The position numbers were made by a program, and so were the translations under genes. A DNA stretch of 64,000 bases from Planctomycetaceae bacterium (GTDB taxonomy: Bacteria > Planctomycetota > Planctomycetia > Pirellulales > Pirellulaceae), in the NCBI GenBank assembly GCA_020638975.1, contig JACKHN010000031.1, positions 12,166 to 76,165 of the forward strand. Reading direction: 5' to 3'. Each line of letters opens with the position of its first letter. Position 1 is the first letter of the stretch. Below are positions 17,403-27,009 of this stretch, one piece after another. The notes under the pieces were generated by a model. That model did no database searches. It saw only the letters and a program-made list of their open reading frames with translations, and had not been told where the DNA came from.

Positions 17403-18605
17403 TCAGTTGGCCACAAAGCTGAGAACTCGCAAGGCATGGCCAGTACTGTCGGGATGTTTGCTATCGGCAACTCGCAATCGCAGCGAGTGCGTGCCAGGAT
17501 CCAGGTCCGCGTCAAAGATCACCGTTCGCGGGTAATGCAAGCCCTTACTAAAGCGATGAAAAAGATTCGTTCGCCTATACGGTCCGCCATCGACACTTGT
17601 CTCCACAATTCCCGCATCGGGACCCGCGAGGATATACGCACCGATCGCCGTGCCTTCGAACGCGAGCGTCAATTCGCTGCCAGGAGCGGTGGCACAAAGA
17701 AGAGCTTCTTCGGTAAAGCGACCACGGGTTGCTCCTTTCAGATCCTTCCAGGTCGGCGTTTCGATCGTAACACCTTTCAGTTGCATTGCCGTAGCGAGTG
17801 GCACGAATCGACCGCGCACATAACTCTTTGGGTCGATCAGCTCCGGCATGGAGTGTGGTTCGGCGACCGCCGCTGAGCCGATCGGTTCGTTCCACGAGAT
17901 CTCCATCAATCGATCGATCATCTCTGCTGCGATGGCGTTGCCGAATGGTTTGGGATGTGTGCCTCCGAATTGCTCCCAAGTTAATCTGCCCGCCGTGATC
18001 TGATCGGCCACTTCTTTGGCAAGATTAATGGTTGGTACTTCGTAACGCTCAACGACTGTGTCGTGCGCGGCGACCGACAGTGGCACTTCACCGGCTTGCC
18101 ACGTTGCGAGCATCTCCGGATTGACGAAGTAGGTCACGACGATGTCGGCATTCGGATTGTGCTGTCGCGTGTGTCGAATGATGCCTTCCATTCCGCGGAT
18201 ACATTCGGCACGAGTGTGAGCCGCGTCTTGGTCATCATTCACAGCAAACTCGACGAAGAACAAATCGACGGGCCCTTTGCTCAAGACGTGGTCTGCCAAT
18301 CGAAACGCACCCGTCGTGGAGCACGTTGACGAGATCCCAGCATCGGTGAACGTAAACTCCGTCTCTGGAAAGCGACGCCGCAGAACGTCCATCACCATGG
18401 GGCGATATCCGTTCATCTCGGTGATCGATCCGCCAATGAAGGCGACGTGACCTTGTTTGTCGTTCTTGAAGCGAAGCCTCGCGTTCGAGAACGTCCCCCG
18501 GAGATGGATGTTCGAATCGCCGGTTAGTTCAGCCGTCCAACCGATACTGCCGATTGTTGCTACTGCGACTAACGTCGCAATGAGAGGGCTGGAAAAGTGT
18601 CGCAT
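17403..18605 (-). CDS. Secreted SGNH/GDSL-type hydrolase
   Basis: A 400-residue protein with a signal peptide (MRHFSSPLIATLVAVATIGS, cleavage near WTA-EL). Its SGNH block I is HVAFIGGSITEMNGYRP, where the 'GGS' serine replaces the usual GDS. Block III is FFVEFAVND, with N-D, and block V is FGGTHPKPFGNAIAAEMIDR, with the catalytic His in the T-H-P. The family contains esterases and carbohydrate deacetylases, suggesting action on acylated polysaccharides outside the cytoplasm. A C-terminal beta-rich part (about 240-400) may be a carbohydrate-binding or jelly-roll domain. Exact substrate unknown. Confidence 0.85.
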   Translation of the reverse strand: MRHFSSPLIATLVAVATIGSIGWTAELTGDSNIHLRGTFSNARLRFKNDKQGHVAFIGGSITEMNGYRPMVMDVLRRRFPETEFTFTDAGISSTCSTTGAFRLADHVLSKGPVDLFFVEFAVNDDQDAAHTRAECIRGMEGIIRHTRQHNPNADIVVTYFVNPEMLATWQAGEVPLSVAAHDTVVERYEVPTINLAKEVADQITAGRLTWEQFGGTHPKPFGNAIAAEMIDRLMEISWNEPIGSAAVAEPHSMPELIDPKSYVRGRFVPLATAMQLKGVTIETPTWKDLKGATRGRFTEEALLCATAPGSELTLAFEGTAIGAYILAGPDAGIVETSVDGGPYRRTNLFHRFSKGLHYPRTVIFDADLDPGTHSLRLRVADSKHPDSTGHALRVLSFVAN

Positions 18606-18778
18606 GGATCGTTGCTCTCGACAAACGGGATGATCGGCTTCGGCTACCTTGGATGTGACTTACTCTACTGAAACCGCCTTGCCGCGTCGATGGTCTGCCT
18701 CGCGCCGTTGCGGTCAGGCAATGCGCTATGGCATGATGACACCGTCGGACGGTTTCGATCACAACACGAAGGTGAAGG

Positions 18779-19345
18779 ATGTCATCTCCAATTCAACAGC
18801 ATGGTCCCTGGCAAATCATCGAGTCGCGAGAAGTCTATCGCGATCCTTGGACGCGGCTTCGGCGTGATGAGGTGATCCGCCCCGACGGCAATCCTGGCAC
18901 CTACAGCGTTGTCGATCTCAAACCGGGTGTGTCGGTGCTTGCGATCGACGATGATGATAACGCCTATCTCACCGAGGAATTTCATTACGGTGTGGGGCGC
19001 GTGACGATCGAGACGGTTAGCGGTGGCATCGAAGAAGGTGAAGACGCTTGCACCACGGCCGAGCGCGAACTACAAGAGGAACTTGGCATCAGCGCAACGC
19101 GGTGGACCGATCTCGGCTCGGTTGATCCTTTCACTGCGAATGTTGTTTCGCCAACGCGACTTTTTTTGGCGGAATCGCTGACGACGGGAAAGCCACAGTT
19201 GGAGGGAACCGAACTAATTCGCTGCGTGAAGTTGCCGTTTCAGCGCGTGGTCGCCATGACGATGGCCGGTGAGATCACCCACGCGCCTAGTGCCGTGTTG
19301 ATCCTGAAGGTCGCATTAACGGGCAAGCGTGGCAACTGCGGGTAA
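18779..19345 (+). CDS. NUDIX hydrolase, ADP-ribose pyrophosphatase-like
   Basis: The 188-residue protein has a perfect Nudix box, GGIEEGEDACTTAERELQEE then LGI (about residues 82-104), following the G-x5-E-x7-R-E-U-x-E-E-x-G-U rule. Its preceding strands (YSVVDLKPGVSVLAIDDDDN, YLTEEFHYGVGR) fit the ADP-sugar pyrophosphatase subgroup, which cleaves ADP-ribose or similar nucleoside diphosphate sugars with Mg2+. AAGG lies just before the ATG. Cytoplasmic. It is divergent from the SGNH gene and is followed by an MFS transporter. Confidence 0.9.
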   Translation: MSSPIQQHGPWQIIESREVYRDPWTRLRRDEVIRPDGNPGTYSVVDLKPGVSVLAIDDDDNAYLTEEFHYGVGRVTIETVSGGIEEGEDACTTAERELQEELGISATRWTDLGSVDPFTANVVSPTRLFLAESLTTGKPQLEGTELIRCVKLPFQRVVAMTMAGEITHAPSAVLILKVALTGKRGNCG

Positions 19346-19511
19346 GTCGGTGGCCTGGATCGCATTTGGTTGGATTCCGAGCAACTTTCGACGTATTCTC
19401 GGGGTGTTCGTACGTTCCCAAAAGGCTAGCACTTTTCGCCTCGCCATGCTCATTACATTTCGCTAAACTCCCCACCCCTTATAGAATCCTCTCACGCTTG
19501 AATTGCAACCC

Positions 19512-20924
19512 ATGTGGGATCAGCCGACATCTCAACGTGCCATCGTAATCGCTGGCTGTTTGGGGATGGCATATACACAATTGACGATGTCGCCCGCCAC
19601 GATTGAGTTCGCGCGCGCGAATGGCGCGGACGGGCTGCACATTGGAATTTTGGGCGCACTTCCGACCGCGACCATCTTTATGCAGTTCGTTGCTGCGGTG
19701 CTGGTCAATCACTTGCAATATCGACGGACGGTGTGGTTCACCGTTTCCATCATTCAACGCCTCGTCTACTTGCCGATCGCGTTAGGCCCTTGGCTCGTGA
19801 AAGAAGTGCCGGGCATCACGTGGGTGTGGGCATTGATCGCTGCCACGGCCATGAACCACGCGTTACTGCATTTCTGCACGCCGCTGTGGATGTCATGGAT
19901 GGGCGACTATCTGCCGCGTGAAGGGCTGAACCGGTTCTGGGGCAGGCGGCATCAATGGATGCAGTGGACGGCCGCGCTGTCCTTGCTCGCGGCATCGCTC
20001 TTAATGTTACAAGGCGGTTGGCCGATTACGTCGGCGTTCGCGGTGCTGATTGGGCTGGGCGCGGTGTTGGGAGTCGCTGACATTCTGTTGTTTAAGAAAG
20101 TCAACGAACCCCGTGTCCAGCCGCTGCCTCAACCGACTTTACGTCGTGTCTTCTCGGCTCCCTTCAATGATAAACGCTTTCGCAGCTTTATCAGTTACGC
20201 CTGCTTCTGGCACTTCGCAGCGATGGTTGGAGCGCCGTTTATCAGTCTGTATTTGTTGGAATACGTCGGACTGAGCTTGGGATGGGTGTTGATGATGTGG
20301 GCCGGTTCGTGGGTCGGCGGCGCGTTGCTTTCCCGCTCGCTGGGCGGTGTGATTGAGCAGTTTGGTCATCGGCCGGTGTTGATCCTGTGTACGGCATTCA
20401 AAACAACGAACATGATCGCGTTGCTGCTTGTCCCGCCGCGCCCCGACCTAGCGCTCGCCGTGTTGACGCCCGTGTTTATGATCGACGCCTTGTTAAACGC
20501 CGGAATCGCGATCGCCAGCAACGGGTTTTTGTTGAAGAACTCGCCCCAAGAAAATCGCACGATGTTCATTGCAGCGGGCACCGCGTTGGCCGGAATGGTC
20601 GGTGGCATTACAGCCGTCGCGGCAGGAGCATGGCTACGCGGCATGTCGGGCTGGACGATCACGGTGGCAGGCGGAACCTATGTTGGCTTTCATGTGCTGT
20701 TCGTCGCCAGCCTGATCCTGCGATTCGTCAGCATCGGACTCGCCATTCGAGTTCACGAACCCAACGCACACAGCACTCGTCACGTCGCCCGTCAACTGAT
20801 CGGGGCAACGCCACTTCGCATTCTTTCCTTCCCCGTTGGCTTATACCGCAACCGCAAAGAAGTGGACGAGCCGACGGAGGCGGATACAAGTCGAGAACCT
20901 CGAGCTAAGGTCGAGGCCGCCTGA
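19512..20924 (+). CDS. MFS transporter
   Basis: The 470-residue protein has about eleven or twelve hydrophobic segments, with the two-bundle organisation of the major facilitator superfamily: a long charged loop near the middle (FKKVNEPRVQPLPQPTLRR) and a second half beginning FISYACFWHFAAMVGAPFIS. The motif GGVIEQFGHRPVLIL follows the pattern of the MFS loop 2/3 or 8/9 signature. The ATG at 19512 is preferred over a TTG three codons earlier. The last 40 residues are polar and lie in the cytoplasm. Substrate unknown. It converges with the cyclase gene, with only 35 bp between the stops. Confidence 0.85.
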   Translation: MWDQPTSQRAIVIAGCLGMAYTQLTMSPATIEFARANGADGLHIGILGALPTATIFMQFVAAVLVNHLQYRRTVWFTVSIIQRLVYLPIALGPWLVKEVPGITWVWALIAATAMNHALLHFCTPLWMSWMGDYLPREGLNRFWGRRHQWMQWTAALSLLAASLLMLQGGWPITSAFAVLIGLGAVLGVADILLFKKVNEPRVQPLPQPTLRRVFSAPFNDKRFRSFISYACFWHFAAMVGAPFISLYLLEYVGLSLGWVLMMWAGSWVGGALLSRSLGGVIEQFGHRPVLILCTAFKTTNMIALLLVPPRPDLALAVLTPVFMIDALLNAGIAIASNGFLLKNSPQENRTMFIAAGTALAGMVGGITAVAAGAWLRGMSGWTITVAGGTYVGFHVLFVASLILRFVSIGLAIRVHEPNAHSTRHVARQLIGATPLRILSFPVGLYRNRKEVDEPTEADTSREPRAKVEAA

Positions 20925-20959
20925 CCTGCTCGCGACCAGCCACGCGATGGCTTTCCGAT

Positions 20960-22528
20960 TTAACTTTCCGGCGGCAGCGTAAAGATGACGATCGGCTCGA
21001 CGACGCCTTTCACTTTCTGCGGTTCGCACTCGACCAACTTCCATTCGCGAGTCAGGTACTGTCGCGTGGCAGCAGTAATCAGCAGCGGAACTCCCACGCT
21101 CTTCGTCACCGACTCGACTCGTGAAGCAACATTGACCGTATCGCCGATGGCTGTGAATTCCAGCCGACTCGCCGATCCGATGCTGCCGACCAGCGCGAGC
21201 CCTGTGTGAATTCCAATTCCGATTCCGAGCGGTGCGATCCTGCGCTGTTGAAAGCGGTCGTTAAGTCCGCGAAGCCGAAGCAGCATGTCGGCTCCGGCCT
21301 GTAGTGCGGCGTCCGCGTGATCGGCTCGCTCGTCTCCCGCGCCGAACAACGCCATGAAGCCATCGCCCAGATACTTGTTCACCATTCCGCCATGTTCTTG
21401 CTCGACGATCTCGACCATTTCTGTCAAAAACTCGTTCAGGATCGAAACGACTTCTTGCGGAGTTCGCGTACCGCTGCTGGCCGTGAAGTTCCGGATATCG
21501 ACGAACATGACTGTCAGGCATTGCTCGACGCCACCCAAGCCGGGGTCTGAGGCAAGGATCTGGCGAGCTGCTTCTCGCCCTACATGCAAACCGAACGTCT
21601 GACGCAGTCGCTCGCCTTCTCGCAAGCCAGCGACCATCTTATTGAACTCGGTGATCAACGGTCCAAACTCATCCGCGCGCAGAATCTCGACTTTGGTCTG
21701 TAGGTTTCCTTCCGCAACATTTCGTGCCGCGCGTTGCAACTCGCGGACAGGTTCGGAGTACAACCGACCCAGCATCCAGGCCGTGGTCAATCCGAATATG
21801 ATGGCGACGATTCCGACAGCCAGAGGAAACAAGAACGCACGCTGCTGATTAACCTCAGGCATCATGTGCAGTAGCAGCAAGGAGATAATCGGACAAACGC
21901 CCGCCGACATGGCCCACATCAACCCCCGACCTCGCAAGCTAAGCGGAAAGGCACCACGCGTCGATGAGGGTTGGACGTCGGCGAAGAATGCCGGGAATAG
22001 CAATCGTTGACTTATCAATTCGACGGCAAAGAACCCGTGCGTGACTGCAATCATGCCTCCCAAGAGGATCGAGATGGCGAGATGCATCGACACACGTTCA
22101 TCAAGCACTTCAGGTAACTTATGGAGCGAGAAGATTAATGCCGGGATGCAGGACATCCAGGCAACTGCGCCGATGCCTGCAATCCACCACGGCAAGTTGA
22201 TCACACGTTGTCGTGATCGCCAACGTGTTTGTGAGTCGAGATTCTCGCCAGCCATCATCCTGCACATTGGTCGCCGCAGTCGAAAGACGACCCACAGCCA
22301 CACCACGGTCGCGGCTGGATAAATCGAGACATTGAAGACAGAGATCGTCTCGACCAACCGCTCGTGTTGCGTCTCGCTCAACAGTGGTCGCACTTGCGTC
22401 AGGTTGTACCAGATGTTGAACGCGCTACCGACGATCTGAGCGGCAACCGGAGCGGCAGCAACCAATCCGAGCCGAACGAAGTCACTCAGGTGGGCGATCG
22501 TCGAGCTTGACGGTTCGTGTTGACTCAT
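20960..22528 (-). CDS. Membrane HAMP-domain class III adenylate/guanylate cyclase
   Basis: The 522-residue protein has about six membrane segments in its first 275 residues, then a HAMP linker (SEPVRELQRAARNVAEGNLQ) and a class III cyclase domain (about 340-515). Metal-binding aspartates are in VMFVDIRNFT and YLGDGFMALFGA. FTAIGDTVNVASRVESVTK supplies the D-x-V-N transition-state residues. It makes cAMP or cGMP in response to an envelope or intramembrane signal. The start is the ATG at 22528. It is the second gene after the FHA-GAF cyclase gene, 55 bp downstream of it on the same strand, so both are likely cotranscribed. Nucleotide specificity cannot be settled by eye. Confidence 0.9.
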   Translation of the reverse strand: MSQHEPSSSTIAHLSDFVRLGLVAAAPVAAQIVGSAFNIWYNLTQVRPLLSETQHERLVETISVFNVSIYPAATVVWLWVVFRLRRPMCRMMAGENLDSQTRWRSRQRVINLPWWIAGIGAVAWMSCIPALIFSLHKLPEVLDERVSMHLAISILLGGMIAVTHGFFAVELISQRLLFPAFFADVQPSSTRGAFPLSLRGRGLMWAMSAGVCPIISLLLLHMMPEVNQQRAFLFPLAVGIVAIIFGLTTAWMLGRLYSEPVRELQRAARNVAEGNLQTKVEILRADEFGPLITEFNKMVAGLREGERLRQTFGLHVGREAARQILASDPGLGGVEQCLTVMFVDIRNFTASSGTRTPQEVVSILNEFLTEMVEIVEQEHGGMVNKYLGDGFMALFGAGDERADHADAALQAGADMLLRLRGLNDRFQQRRIAPLGIGIGIHTGLALVGSIGSASRLEFTAIGDTVNVASRVESVTKSVGVPLLITAATRQYLTREWKLVECEPQKVKGVVEPIVIFTLPPES

Positions 22529-22583
22529 CGTGAACTTACTTCGCTGCAACAAGAGCAACTTGCCATGACGCCAACAACGGAAT

Positions 22584-24395
22584 CTATTTGCCTTCTAACT
22601 CCCACACATGGTCAAAGTCGTCTCGCGAAATCAGCGCGTTGACTGCACGTGAGAGCAGCAACTGTGAGGGGCCGTCGTTAGGAAAATCCGCAACCAAGTT
22701 GCCGAGATGCTTCGTCGCCGTAAAAAACTCTTTACGATCCATCGCGTCGAGAGCCGTTTCGTAACGATCTCGCAATTCGCACCACGATTCGTCAGCTGCG
22801 ACGACGATCTCATAAAGATCTACCGGCGTTTCGATATTGACGACACGAACCCGCGACAGACGACGACGATTTATTTCAGGAGCCACCTTCGCCGCCGTGT
22901 TTCCCGTGATGAGCACTTTGGATTTCAAGTATTTGGTGGCACCTTGCACTCGGCTTGCGAGATTAACGGTGTTGCCGAGCGGTCCGTACTTGAATTTTCT
23001 CGTCGACCCGGTGTTACCGACACGCGCCATGCCCGAATTAATTCCAACGCCGATGCTGACCGGCTCGCCCAATTCGTTGGCCCAGCGTTCGTTCAAGGCA
23101 CCCAGTTTCTTCACCATCTCCAACGCCGCTTGGCACGCGAGCGTTTCGTGATTTGCTGTCTCGACCGGAGCACCCCACATGGCGATCACTTCGTCGCCAA
23201 TGTAGTCAACCAAGACGCCATTGAACCGTTGAATGCATTCCGAGAACTCTTCCATCACATCGCAGATCCACGCGAACGTACGCACGGCACCCAATCGCTC
23301 GCTGATGCGGCTGAAGCCACGCACGTCGCAAAACAGTGCCGTGATCTCGGCATCCTTTCCTTCTAGCAAGTCAGGATGCGACTCCAGCTGCTGTGCGAGT
23401 TCCGGCGTGAAAAATTGCTCGAACCGAACGCGTTCAGCCAGAGCCGTTCGTTCTTGCTCCAACCGCGCCAAGCCAGCGGCGACACCCGACGCAAGCAACT
23501 CGACAAGCATGGCTTCCAACTGTGTGATATCGACGGAATCACGATCCTCCGCTGGCTGTCGACGATCACCGTAAAGAGCCCCAATCACTTCGCCTTGCGA
23601 ATCCAAGATGGGTGCGGCGACGAGCGCTTCGACGCCTTTCAAACTAGCAGCGGATGTGAGAGAAGTCGCGCGGCGGAAAGTGCGGCGCTCCGATCGTGCC
23701 GCATCGAGAATCGTCCTACTCGGTTGCCAACTGTCCGAAACCTTACCGATGCGTGTGCACACGTTCTGAGGATCCCAAATCGTCCCGTCCCAAATCACGA
23801 CCGACGCCGTGTCTAGCCCGACGAGTTCGACGACCGCCTGCGCGGCACGTTGGAGAAAGTCCGGCGAACTTGCCGCGCTTTGAAACACCGCCATCGCCGC
23901 TTGCAACCACTGGACCAACATCTCGCCATCGTCGTCGCCAGCCGCAGCTGTGGCGATCGGTCGGATGCGTGTCGATGGCGGCTTACGCTGACCGGGGGCC
24001 ATCGTCATATTCGCGAGGCTTACCATTGGCGAGGCTGCTTCTTCGTCGGGTTCGACTCGCATCGAACGATCGCCCACCACCAGCACAAAGGGCGGTGTTA
24101 GCTCACGTTGGTCTTGAGGACCGACGACGCCGGCGGCATCCGTCGCGATTGGGACAGCGGCGCTCAGATTGCGAACGACAACCTTGCCGTCTGGGCGTGG
24201 TTCAAGTCGCACGTGACGCCGCGAAAAGGTAGCCTCTGCCTGATTCGCCACGATGATTCTGACTCCGTCCTTGATCGAGACGCGGTTATAGCAAGGCTGC
24301 TCGTCCGCCTGCTGGCGGCCTAATTCAACGGGCCCCGAGAATCGGGTCGAATAAACCGGCTGTTGTTGATGATAGATATGAAGCGACAGGTTCAT
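22584..24395 (-). CDS. Class III adenylate cyclase with FHA and GAF domains
   Basis: The 603-residue protein has three parts. An N-terminal FHA-type domain (about 20-115) contains EATFSRRHVRLEP, the S-R-R-H phosphothreonine-recognition motif. A GAF domain (about 170-320) contains FLQRAAQAVVELVGLDTASV, and a cyclase domain lies at about 345-515. The cyclase has the two metal aspartates in LFCDVRGFSRISERL and YIGDEVIAMWGA, and KFKYGPLGNTVNLASRV as the nucleotide motif; this reads G-N-T rather than G-D-T. About 70 C-terminal residues remain. It probably senses a phosphoprotein and a small molecule in the cytoplasm. It is the first gene of a two-cyclase operon with the membrane cyclase downstream. 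Confidence 0.9.
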   Translation of the reverse strand: MNLSLHIYHQQQPVYSTRFSGPVELGRQQADEQPCYNRVSIKDGVRIIVANQAEATFSRRHVRLEPRPDGKVVVRNLSAAVPIATDAAGVVGPQDQRELTPPFVLVVGDRSMRVEPDEEAASPMVSLANMTMAPGQRKPPSTRIRPIATAAAGDDDGEMLVQWLQAAMAVFQSAASSPDFLQRAAQAVVELVGLDTASVVIWDGTIWDPQNVCTRIGKVSDSWQPSRTILDAARSERRTFRRATSLTSAASLKGVEALVAAPILDSQGEVIGALYGDRRQPAEDRDSVDITQLEAMLVELLASGVAAGLARLEQERTALAERVRFEQFFTPELAQQLESHPDLLEGKDAEITALFCDVRGFSRISERLGAVRTFAWICDVMEEFSECIQRFNGVLVDYIGDEVIAMWGAPVETANHETLACQAALEMVKKLGALNERWANELGEPVSIGVGINSGMARVGNTGSTRKFKYGPLGNTVNLASRVQGATKYLKSKVLITGNTAAKVAPEINRRRLSRVRVVNIETPVDLYEIVVAADESWCELRDRYETALDAMDRKEFFTATKHLGNLVADFPNDGPSQLLLSRAVNALISRDDFDHVWELEGK

Positions 24396-24557
24396 GAACG
24401 GCGGCGGCCTAAATAAGAGTTGTTAATCGACATGACGATCGCACTGATCGATTATTGCAGGTCGACTGCTTGAGAGCTACTGAGCGAAGTTTGACGAACC
24501 GAGGTACACCAAAGATACTGGGCCCTTCGGAACGATGGACCTCAAGGAATCCTTACA

Positions 24558-25994
24558 ATGCGACTAGGCTCCCTTCTACCCAAGTACTTCACGATTCTGG
24601 GCGCGTGCAATTGCCGAATGTTTCACGTCGCTCTCGCAGTCGTTGCGATGGTGATCCCAACGCAAACGGTAACCGCTGTAGAGACGACACCTCGCCCGAA
24701 TATCATCTACATTCTGGCTGATGACTTGGGCTATGGCGATCTCGGATGCTATGGGCAGAAGACGCTGGCAACTCCGAATCTAGATCGCATGGCAACCGAG
24801 GGAATGCGTTTTACGCAGCACTATGCCGGGTCAACCGTTTGTGCGCCGTCGCGATGCGTGCTGCTAACCGGATTGCACACGGGGCATTGTCGAGTGCGTG
24901 GCAACGGGCCCGGACAACTACTTGATGAAGATGTGACGATCGCGGAAGTGCTAAAGAAAGCCGGCTATCGTACGGGCTGTGTCGGCAAGTGGGGCATTGG
25001 CAATCCGCCACCGCTGGACGATCCTCAGCGACAAGGCTTTGACTACTTCTACGGCTACGTCAACATGTTCCACGCGCATAACTTCTATCCCGAGTTCATC
25101 ATCCGCAACGGCGAACCAGTTCCGCTGCGAAATGAAGTGGAACCGCAATGGAAAGACGGCGATGGTCGAGGCATTGCGACGAAACGGGTCGATTACGTGC
25201 CGGATCTTGTCACGGCAGAAGCTTTGTCGTTCATCGAGCGGAATCGCGACGAGCCTTTCTTCTTGTACTTCGCCATGAACGTTCCTCACACCAACAACGA
25301 GGCAACTCGCAACTCGCGGCCCGAACGCGGCATGGAAGTCCCTAGCTTTGGTGAATTCGCCGAAAAGGATTGGCCAGGACCCGAGAAGGGCTTCGCATCG
25401 ATGATTCGGAATCTCGATGGCGACGTTGGCAAAGTGCTGGCCAAGTTGAAAGAACTTAATCTCGACGAGAACACGCTCGTCATCTTTAGCAGCGACAACG
25501 GTCCGCATCAGGAAGGCGGGCACCAGATGCCCTTCTTCGATTCGAATGGCCAATTACAAGGAATGAAGCGAGACCTTTACGAAGGTGGTATTCGCGTTCC
25601 GATGATCGCTCGCTGGCCAGAACACATACAACCAGCAAGCGAGTCAAGCCACGTTTCCGGATTTCAGGACATGTTGCCCACGCTGGCACAACTCGCTGGT
25701 GTCGACGCGCCCGCGACGGACGGTCTCTCGCTGGTCGCTACGCTACTTGGCGAAGGCGAGCAGGTCCAACACGATTACATGTACTGGGAATTCTTAGAAA
25801 AGGGCGGACGGCAAGCGGTGCTGCAGGGCAAGTGGAAAGGGATTCGTTTGGATACAGACAAGAACCCAAACGGACCCATCGAGCTGTATGACATCTCTGA
25901 AGACATTGAGGAAGCCAACAACATCGCCGATCAGTATCCGGATATCGTCGCCAAGATAGCCGCAATCATGCGTGACGCTCACGTCTCGCAATAA
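24558..25994 (+). CDS. Secreted arylsulfatase-type sulfatase
   Basis: The 478-residue protein starts with a long signal peptide-like region and then TPRPNIIYILADDLGYGDLG, the N-terminal sulfatase signature with metal aspartates. The active-site motif STVCAPSRCVLLTGLHTG contains C-A-P-S-R, whose Cys is converted to formylglycine. Later DNGPHQEGGH and GLSLVATLLGE match the type I sulfatases. It hydrolyses sulfate esters, presumably on polysaccharides, in the periplasm or outside. AAGGAA seven bases before the ATG at 24558 supports this start; an internal ATG at 24618 is possible. Planctomycetes carry many such genes. It converges with the deacetylase gene. Confidence 0.93.
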   Translation: MRLGSLLPKYFTILGACNCRMFHVALAVVAMVIPTQTVTAVETTPRPNIIYILADDLGYGDLGCYGQKTLATPNLDRMATEGMRFTQHYAGSTVCAPSRCVLLTGLHTGHCRVRGNGPGQLLDEDVTIAEVLKKAGYRTGCVGKWGIGNPPPLDDPQRQGFDYFYGYVNMFHAHNFYPEFIIRNGEPVPLRNEVEPQWKDGDGRGIATKRVDYVPDLVTAEALSFIERNRDEPFFLYFAMNVPHTNNEATRNSRPERGMEVPSFGEFAEKDWPGPEKGFASMIRNLDGDVGKVLAKLKELNLDENTLVIFSSDNGPHQEGGHQMPFFDSNGQLQGMKRDLYEGGIRVPMIARWPEHIQPASESSHVSGFQDMLPTLAQLAGVDAPATDGLSLVATLLGEGEQVQHDYMYWEFLEKGGRQAVLQGKWKGIRLDTDKNPNGPIELYDISEDIEEANNIADQYPDIVAKIAAIMRDAHVSQ

Positions 25995-25996
25995 GG

Positions 25997-26067
25997 AACA
26001 GAAGCAAACAAAGGTAACGAAGGATATCCGTCAGTCACAACTTCGTTTCCTTCGTTACCTTCTGTTC
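25997..26067. terminator. Imperfect palindrome between convergent genes, likely bidirectional terminator or REP
   Basis: GAACAGAAG, then AAGGTAACGAAGG, on the left pairs with CCTTCGTTACCTTCTGTTC (26049-26067) on the right, with a nine-base insertion in the left arm. It spans the gap between the sulfatase and deacetylase genes. No T-tract follows either arm, so it may be a repeat element rather than a strong intrinsic terminator. Confidence 0.5.
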
Positions 26068-26072
26068 AAGAC

Positions 26073-27002
26073 CTACTGCAAAAGTTCCTCAAGATGTATC
26101 GCGACAGATTCCGTCAGAGCTGACGGGTTGTAACCGCCTTCAAGGACGCTCACGACTCGCCCATCCGCGTGCGTCTTCGCAATGTCGAGGACAATCTGCG
26201 TAAGCGGCGAGAAGTCTTCGCTTTCCAGTCCGAGTGAGCCAATCGGATCAGACCGATGGCTGTCGAAGCCGGCACTGACGATCACCAATTGAGGCTTGAT
26301 CTTGTCCGCAAACGTTTCGAGCTGTGCACGAGTGCCCGCGACGTAGTCGGCTCGTGATATTCCAAACCGGATCGGCAGATTGCTCGTCGTTCCCAAGCCT
26401 GCTCCGGCACCTGTCTCATCTGCGGCGCCAGTTCCCGGATAGAAGGGATAGCGATGGGCCGAAAAGAATCCGACTTGCGAGTCTTCCCAAAAGATAGCTT
26501 GCGTGCCGTTGCCATGATGGACGTCCCAGTCGACGATCAACACGCGCTGCAATTCGAACTCGTCAATTGCCAAGCGAGCGCCCGTCGCGACGTTATTAAA
26601 CAAACAGAATCCCATCGGATTGGTCGGCAGTGCATGATGACCGGGAGGGCGGACAAGACACAAGGCACGCCGCTGATCACCGCGAATCACTCGCGTAACG
26701 GCATCGCAGACAGCACCGGCCGCGGTCAAGGCGACGTCATATGACTTTGGCGACACAACAGTATCCGCTTCGATCTGCCCGCCACCTCGCTCGGCATAAG
26801 CCTTGACTGCATCGACGTGCTGGGCTGAATGGACACGACACAACCGCTCTTTCGAGATGGGTTCCCATTCAATACGTTGGCAACGCGCACTCAAGCCACT
26901 TTCATCGAGATGCTTGATCAAAGGTCGAAGGCGTCCCGCGTTCTCCGGATGACGCCCGGTATCGTGCTCCAAAAAGATCGGATCGTAATAGAGAAGTGTC
27001 AT
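26073..27002 (-). CDS. Histone deacetylase/acetylpolyamine amidohydrolase-fold protein
   Basis: The 309-residue protein carries the HDAC-family landmarks. LVRPPGHHA (about residue 128-136) has the catalytic His pair, VLIVDWDVHHGNGTQAIF (about 164-181) holds the zinc-binding Asp and His, and a third zinc residue lies in SAGFDSHRSDP. RHPENAGRLRPL near residue 18 is the family's N-terminal motif. Such enzymes remove acetyl groups from lysine, polyamines or other small molecules. Start at 27002: GAGG lies 5 bases before it, and the gap to the preceding exonuclease gene is 7 bp. It is the last gene of an operon with an MrfA-like helicase and an MrfB-like exonuclease, an unusual pairing. Confidence 0.9.
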   Translation of the reverse strand: MTLLYYDPIFLEHDTGRHPENAGRLRPLIKHLDESGLSARCQRIEWEPISKERLCRVHSAQHVDAVKAYAERGGGQIEADTVVSPKSYDVALTAAGAVCDAVTRVIRGDQRRALCLVRPPGHHALPTNPMGFCLFNNVATGARLAIDEFELQRVLIVDWDVHHGNGTQAIFWEDSQVGFFSAHRYPFYPGTGAADETGAGAGLGTTSNLPIRFGISRADYVAGTRAQLETFADKIKPQLVIVSAGFDSHRSDPIGSLGLESEDFSPLTQIVLDIAKTHADGRVVSVLEGGYNPSALTESVAIHLEELLQ

Positions 27003-27009
27003 CGCAACC

